From assembly GCF_020532645.1 (NCBI RefSeq), contig NZ_JAJAUZ010000011.1, positions 1 to 64,000 of the forward strand: a stretch of 64,000 nucleotides of DNA, in the 5' to 3' direction. Shown here in pieces: positions 60,684 to 64,000 of this stretch. Each line of letters starts with the position of its first letter. Positions within the stretch are counted from its first letter, which is position 1. A program made the position numbers and the translations under genes. The notes below the pieces were generated by a model that saw only the letters and a list, made by a program, of their open reading frames with translations, searched no databases and was not told the origin of the DNA. Source of the DNA: Streptomyces bambusae. Lineage in GTDB: Bacteria > Actinomycetota > Actinomycetes > Streptomycetales > Streptomycetaceae.

Positions 60684-61336
60684 GCCGCCGCTCCTTCCAG
60701 GGCCGTGGCGGGGTGGGTGGTGCGTGAGCGCTGGTACCAGTCGTAGGCGCCCCAGAGGACGAGGGCTCCGTAGATCACGTAGACGAGGCCGGAGAAGGCG
60801 TAGCCGTTGGCGAAGGCCAGCGGGACGCCGACGGCGTCCACCAGCAGCCAGGCGAACCAGAACTCGACCATGCCCTTGGCCTGGGCGTACATGGCGACGA
60901 CGGTGCCGACGAACACGTAGGCGTCGGGCCAGGGGTCCCAGGAGAGCTGCGGGTAGGCGGTGAAGAGCCCGCCGACGGCGAGGGTGCCGAGGGCGGCGGC
61001 GCCGAGGAGGGCGCCGCGCTCGCGCCAGGTGGCGAAGCGGACGGCGAGGGTGCCGTCCTGGGCCTGCTGCCGGCCGCGGGTCCACTGGAGCCAGCCCCAG
61101 GCGGCGACGAGGACGACGACGACCTGCTTGCCGGCGCTGCCGGAGAGGTGGCCGGCGGCGAAGGCGGTGAAGAGGATCGCGCCGGAGAGGAGCTGGATGG
61201 GCCAGGTCCAGATGGACCGGCGCCAGCCGAGGGCGAGGGCGATGAGACCGGCCGTGTTGCCGATCATGTCGGCCCATTTGATCTGCTGCCCGACGACGGT
61301 GAAGGCCTCGGAGTTCAGCCAGGTCACGGCGCTCAT
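60680..61336 (-). CDS. ribM: riboflavin transporter RibM (PnuC/PnuX family)
   Basis: A 218-residue membrane protein with about seven segments of the PnuC family ([25 protein letters not shown]-free; [40 protein letters not shown]). PnuC relatives carry nicotinamide riboside, but in actinobacteria the member inside the rib operon under FMN riboswitch control is RibM, a riboflavin carrier shown in Streptomyces davawensis and Corynebacterium. Context therefore favours riboflavin. It overlaps ribE and ribBA by 4 bp each. Confidence 0.88.
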   Translation of the reverse strand: MSAVTWLNSEAFTVVGQQIKWADMIGNTAGLIALALGWRRSIWTWPIQLLSGAILFTAFAAGHLSGSAGKQVVVVLVAAWGWLQWTRGRQQAQDGTLAVRFATWRERGALLGAAALGTLAVGGLFTAYPQLSWDPWPDAYVFVGTVVAMYAQAKGMVEFWFAWLLVDAVGVPLAFANGYAFSGLVYVIYGALVLWGAYDWYQRSRTTHPATALEGAAA

Positions 61337-61956
61337 TCCGTGGCCTCCGGGGCGTGCAGCGGGTCGACGCCGGCGCCGAGCAGCCGCTCGACGTACTTGG
61401 CGAGGACGTCCACCTCCAGGTTGACCGGGTCGCCGGGCTGCTTGATGCCGAGCGTGGTCAGGGCGAGGGTGGTGGGGATGAGGCTGATGGTGAAGTGGTC
61501 GGCGGCGGCCTCGACGACGGTGAGGCTGACGCCGTCGACCGTGATCGAGCCCTTCTCGACGACGTAGCGGGACAGCTCGGCGGGCAGCGAGACCTTCACG
61601 AGCTCCCAGTGCTCGGAGGGGGTGCGGGAGACGATGCTGCCGGTGCCGTCCACGTGTCCCTGGACCAGGTGGCCGCCGAGGCGTCCGCCGAGGGCCATCG
61701 GGCGCTCCAGGTTGACCCGGGAGCCGACGGTGAGGGCGCCGAGGCTGGAGCGCTTGAGGGTCTCGGCCATGACGTCGGCGGTGAACTCGCCGTCGGCCGT
61801 CTCCACCACGGTGAGGCAGACGCCGTTGACGGCGATCGAGTCGCCGTGCTTGGCGTCGTCGGTGACGACGGGGCCGCGGAGGCGGAAGCGGGAGGCGTCG
61901 TCGAGCTGCTCGACGGCGGTGACCTCGCCCAGTTCTTCGACGATTCCGGTGAACAC
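61333..61956 (-). CDS. ribE: riboflavin synthase, alpha chain
   Basis: A 207-residue enzyme that dismutates two lumazine molecules to riboflavin. Its internal duplication is clear: [20 protein letters not shown] in the first lumazine-binding half and [20 protein letters not shown] in the second. It starts [10 protein letters not shown], the family start, with GTG at 61956. It abuts ribD directly (stop at 61957) and overlaps ribM. Confidence 0.97.
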   Translation of the reverse strand: MFTGIVEELGEVTAVEQLDDASRFRLRGPVVTDDAKHGDSIAVNGVCLTVVETADGEFTADVMAETLKRSSLGALTVGSRVNLERPMALGGRLGGHLVQGHVDGTGSIVSRTPSEHWELVKVSLPAELSRYVVEKGSITVDGVSLTVVEAAADHFTISLIPTTLALTTLGIKQPGDPVNLEVDVLAKYVERLLGAGVDPLHAPEATE

Positions 61957-63057
61957 TCAGTGCTCCTTGGGGGCGGTGGTGGGGACGGCTGTGATGCGGA
62001 GATCGGGGCCGATGCGCACGGTCTCGGTGATGTCGAGGCGCAGGGCGTCGGCGATGGTGGTGATCCCGGCGTCGGCGAGGGCGGCGCGGCCCGCGCCGAG
62101 CAGGACCGGGGCGAGGTAGCCGACGACCTTGTCGACTGCTCCCGCGGCGACGAAGGCGCCGGCCAGGGTGGGGCCGCCTTCGAGGAGGACGGAGCGGACG
62201 CCCCGCGCGTGCAGCACGTGCAGCAGGGCGGTCACGGAGAGGCCGGGACCGTCGTACGGCAGCCGGGCGACGTCGAGGCCTTCGGTGCCGGCGAGGTGCC
62301 GGACGTCGGCGTCCTCGGCGACGGCGAGCAGGGTGGGTGCGGCGGAGTCGAGGACGCGGGCGTCGCGGCGGATCCCGGCGTGCGTGTCGACGACGACCCG
62401 CAGCGGCTGGACGGCGCCCTCGACGCCGCGGACCGCGAGGTGCGGGTCGTCGGCGCGCAGGGTGCCGGAGCCGACGACGACGGCGTCGGCCTCGGCGCGC
62501 AGCCGGTGGACGTCGGCGCGGGACTCGGCCGAGCTGATCCAGCGGCTGGTGGTGTCGGCGGCGGCGATCCGGCCGTCGAGGGTGGCGGCGTACTTCCACA
62601 GGACGTACGGGCGGCCCAGGCGGACGGCGGTCAGCCAGGCGGCGTTGCCCTCGGCGGCTTCGGCTTCCAGGAGTCCGCCGGAGGTCTCGACGCCGGCCGC
62701 ACGCAGGGTGGCGGAACCGCCGCTGGCCTGCGGGTTCGGGTCGGAGACCGCGTAGTGGACGCGGCTGATGCCGGCGTCGATGAGGGCCTGCGCGCAGGGG
62801 CCGGTGCGGCCGGTGTGGTTGCAGGGTTCGAGGGTGACGTAGGCGGTGCCGCCGCGGGCGGCGTCGCCGGCCGCGCGCAGGGCGTGGACCTCGGCGTGCG
62901 GGCCGCCGGCCTGCCGGTGGAAGCCTTCACCCACGACGGTGCCGGCGGCGTCGGTGATGACGCAGCCCACGACGGGGTTGGGGCTCGTGGAGCCGAGGCC
63001 GCGGGCGGCGAGCGCGATGGCTCGTCGCATGGCGTCTGCGTCGGCGTGGTTGCCCAC
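61957..63057 (-). CDS. ribD: bifunctional pyrimidine deaminase/reductase RibD
   Basis: A 366-residue fusion: the N-terminal deaminase with zinc motif HAEVHALRAAGDAARGGTAY then EPCNHTGRTGPC, and the C-terminal reductase with WKYAATLDGRIAA, VVVGSGTLRADDP and LLEGGPTLAGAFV. GTG 63057 has AGGAGG five bases before it, so I prefer it to the upstream ATG at 63075. It is the first gene of the rib operon, 157 bp after the FMN riboswitch. Confidence 0.96.
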   Translation of the reverse strand: MGNHADADAMRRAIALAARGLGSTSPNPVVGCVITDAAGTVVGEGFHRQAGGPHAEVHALRAAGDAARGGTAYVTLEPCNHTGRTGPCAQALIDAGISRVHYAVSDPNPQASGGSATLRAAGVETSGGLLEAEAAEGNAAWLTAVRLGRPYVLWKYAATLDGRIAAADTTSRWISSAESRADVHRLRAEADAVVVGSGTLRADDPHLAVRGVEGAVQPLRVVVDTHAGIRRDARVLDSAAPTLLAVAEDADVRHLAGTEGLDVARLPYDGPGLSVTALLHVLHARGVRSVLLEGGPTLAGAFVAAGAVDKVVGYLAPVLLGAGRAALADAGITTIADALRLDITETVRIGPDLRITAVPTTAPKEH

Positions 63058-63213
63058 CGGGTCCTCCTGCCTCATCGGGCACGGACTCCGGGGCCTGTCG
63101 GGATACGACAGATGAAGCGGGAAAGCACACCGGGACGCCAAGGCCGAGGACCCGCCCCACCTGCGAAAACATGGTGGAACGACCTACAGCGGCGTACCTG
63201 TGACTGGCCCGCC

Positions 63214-63333
63214 GCGCACTGCCTCCCATCCGGACTTTAACCGTCGGTCCAGGAATTTCACCTGGTCAACCGGCCGCTGGCTGCGGACGGGTCGCGGACT
63301 ATAACCGCCGGTTCGGAATTACACCGACCCCGG
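63214..63333 (-). ncRNA. FMN riboswitch (RFN element)
   Basis: On the reverse strand the element begins GGGGTCGGTGTAATTCCGAA, has CGGCGGTTATAGTCCGCGAC, GTGAAATTCCTGGACCGACG and ends with GGATGGGAGGCAGTGC. These are the conserved RFN blocks in the right order. It senses FMN and should lower rib expression when flavin is plentiful. Transcription would then run through about 155 bases of expression platform into ribD. Confidence 0.96.
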
Positions 63334-63457
63334 AGTGCGCTGCTACTGGTACTGAAGTCAGTGTGCCACGCCTGATCCGCCCCCATGCGGGTGACGGGCT
63401 GTGGCCTGGCTCACAACCGAGCGCACTTTGCCAGGTCGGGATCGGCCAATTCGGCTT

Positions 63458-63499
63458 TGGTCCAGACCTATTGACGGGCTGGTCTAGTCCTCTTAATGT
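63458..63499 (+). promoter_or_regulatory. chitinase-type promoter with paired 12-bp operators
   Basis: TGGTCCAGACCT (63458-63469) and TGGTCTAGTCCT (63480-63491) are 12-bp direct repeats 22 bp apart, as described for Streptomyces chitinase promoters. The -35 TTGACG (63471-63476) lies between them and TAATGT (63494-63499) is a -10 after 17 bp. The second operator is also a DasR-like 13/16 match. Bound protein would block the polymerase, with release by GlcNAc signals. Confidence 0.8.
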
Positions 63500-63611
63500 C
63501 TGCTTCACATTCCCGGGAGACAGCCCGTCAGATGTGCGCACATCTGGGGCGATAGCGCCACCTTTCAGTCCGTTGTGTCCTGCCAACCTCCCCTCCCCAG
63601 GAGGCACGATC

Positions 63612-64000
63612 GTGCTGTCCCCCACGCGCACGAGAGCCACGTTGACGGCAGCCGGAGCCGCAGTTGCCGGCCTGCTGTTCAGCTCGCTCTCGACCGGCGT
63701 CTCGCACGCCGCCGACAACGAGACCTGTCGTCCCGACGGGCTCTACAAGACCGCGGGCGTCGACGTCCCGTACTGCTCCGTCTACGACTCCGACGGCCGC
63801 GAGAAGATGGGCGCCGACCACAAGCGCCGCGTCATCGGCTACTTCACGGGCTGGCGCACCGGCAAGAACGGCGAGCCCGCCTACCTGGCCAACAACATCC
63901 CGTGGGACAAGATCACCCACATCAACTACGCCTTCGCCCACGTCGCGAGCGACAACAAGATCTCCGTGGGCGGGGACAGCGCGAACAATGCGGCCACCGG
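63612..64000 (+). CDS. secreted family 18 chitinase, N-terminal part
   Basis: An exported glycosidase, cut off by the window end after about 129 residues. The signal peptide ([20 protein letters not shown] onward, to SHAADNE) is followed by a short cysteine-bearing stretch ([22 protein letters not shown]) and the start of a GH18 barrel ([31 protein letters not shown]). The catalytic DxxDxDxE lies beyond the window. GTG 63612 is the start. The upstream paired repeats match chitin-inducible genes. Confidence 0.88.
   Translation, partial: MLSPTRTRATLTAAGAAVAGLLFSSLSTGVSHAADNETCRPDGLYKTAGVDVPYCSVYDSDGREKMGADHKRRVIGYFTGWRTGKNGEPAYLANNIPWDKITHINYAFAHVASDNKISVGGDSANNAAT

Noticed and set aside
1..64000. 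CRISPR arrays, prophage or insertion sequences
   Set aside because: No regularly spaced repeats, transposase or phage structural genes were seen.

Overview
The window is high-GC actinobacterial chromosomal DNA, almost certainly from a Streptomyces. Coding density is high, third codon positions are strongly G/C, and GTG starts are common. Many genes are typical of the genus: a conservon (cvnABCD), the RNA polymerase-binding protein RbpA behind a SigR-type promoter, DasR-like operators near crr-ptsI and a chitinase, and a rib operon that includes ribM. I saw no tRNA, rRNA, CRISPR array, insertion sequence or prophage. It reads as conserved core chromosome rather than an accessory island.

Layout. 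0-2.6 kb: crr-ptsI, the general sugar phosphotransferase proteins, behind a DasR-like site. 2.7-6.3 kb: a MocR-type regulator divergent from an MFS exporter and a small hypothetical gene, with a perfect palindrome between the two start codons. 6.3-15.2 kb: acetoacetyl-CoA synthetase, a family-31 glycosidase, a DUF817 membrane protein with a probable frameshift, a NUDIX hydrolase, a VanX-like dipeptidase, a DUF962 protein and a DUF35/thiolase pair. 15.5-20.1 kb: conservon cvnABCD. 20.9-28.3 kb: a three-gene operon built like a bacterial condensin (MukF/MukE/MukB or JetA/JetB/JetC order) with a 1572-residue coiled-coil ATPase and no adjacent nuclease gene. 28.4-30.6 kb: pxpABC (5-oxoproline degradation). 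30.8-35.0 kb: a HEAT-repeat protein, a possible 20-residue peptide gene, an ankyrin-repeat protein, a small membrane protein and an FtsK-like protein with a degenerate Walker A motif.

35-43.5 kb: a second MocR-type regulator, a glycerophosphodiesterase, an Atg22-like MFS protein, rbpA, fxsA, a polyprenol-phosphate mannosyltransferase and an amidohydrolase. 43.7-52.2 kb: an Lrp regulator, a phosphotransferase/lipocalin-like pair, an acyl-CoA dehydrogenase, small membrane proteins, a secreted C39-like peptidase and a uridine-kinase-like P-loop protein. 52.5-57 kb: an EccA-like TPR-AAA ATPase and two overlapping CNNM/CBS membrane proteins. 57-63.3 kb: one long reverse-strand run ribD-ribE-ribM-ribBA-ribH-hisE-hisG-PH protein, headed by an FMN riboswitch. 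63.4-64 kb: the start of a secreted chitinase gene with paired 12-bp repeats around its promoter; the gene runs off the window.

Working together: the PTS genes at the left edge and the chitinase at the right edge both carry GGTCTAG-type operators, consistent with one GlcNAc/chitin regulon. The rib genes form a flavin-sensing operon that combines synthesis and uptake. The least-understood unit is the condensin-like operon; second are the divergent ankyrin and small-protein/FtsK-like units, which share a mirrored 12-bp motif. All product calls come from reading protein motifs by eye, with no database search.
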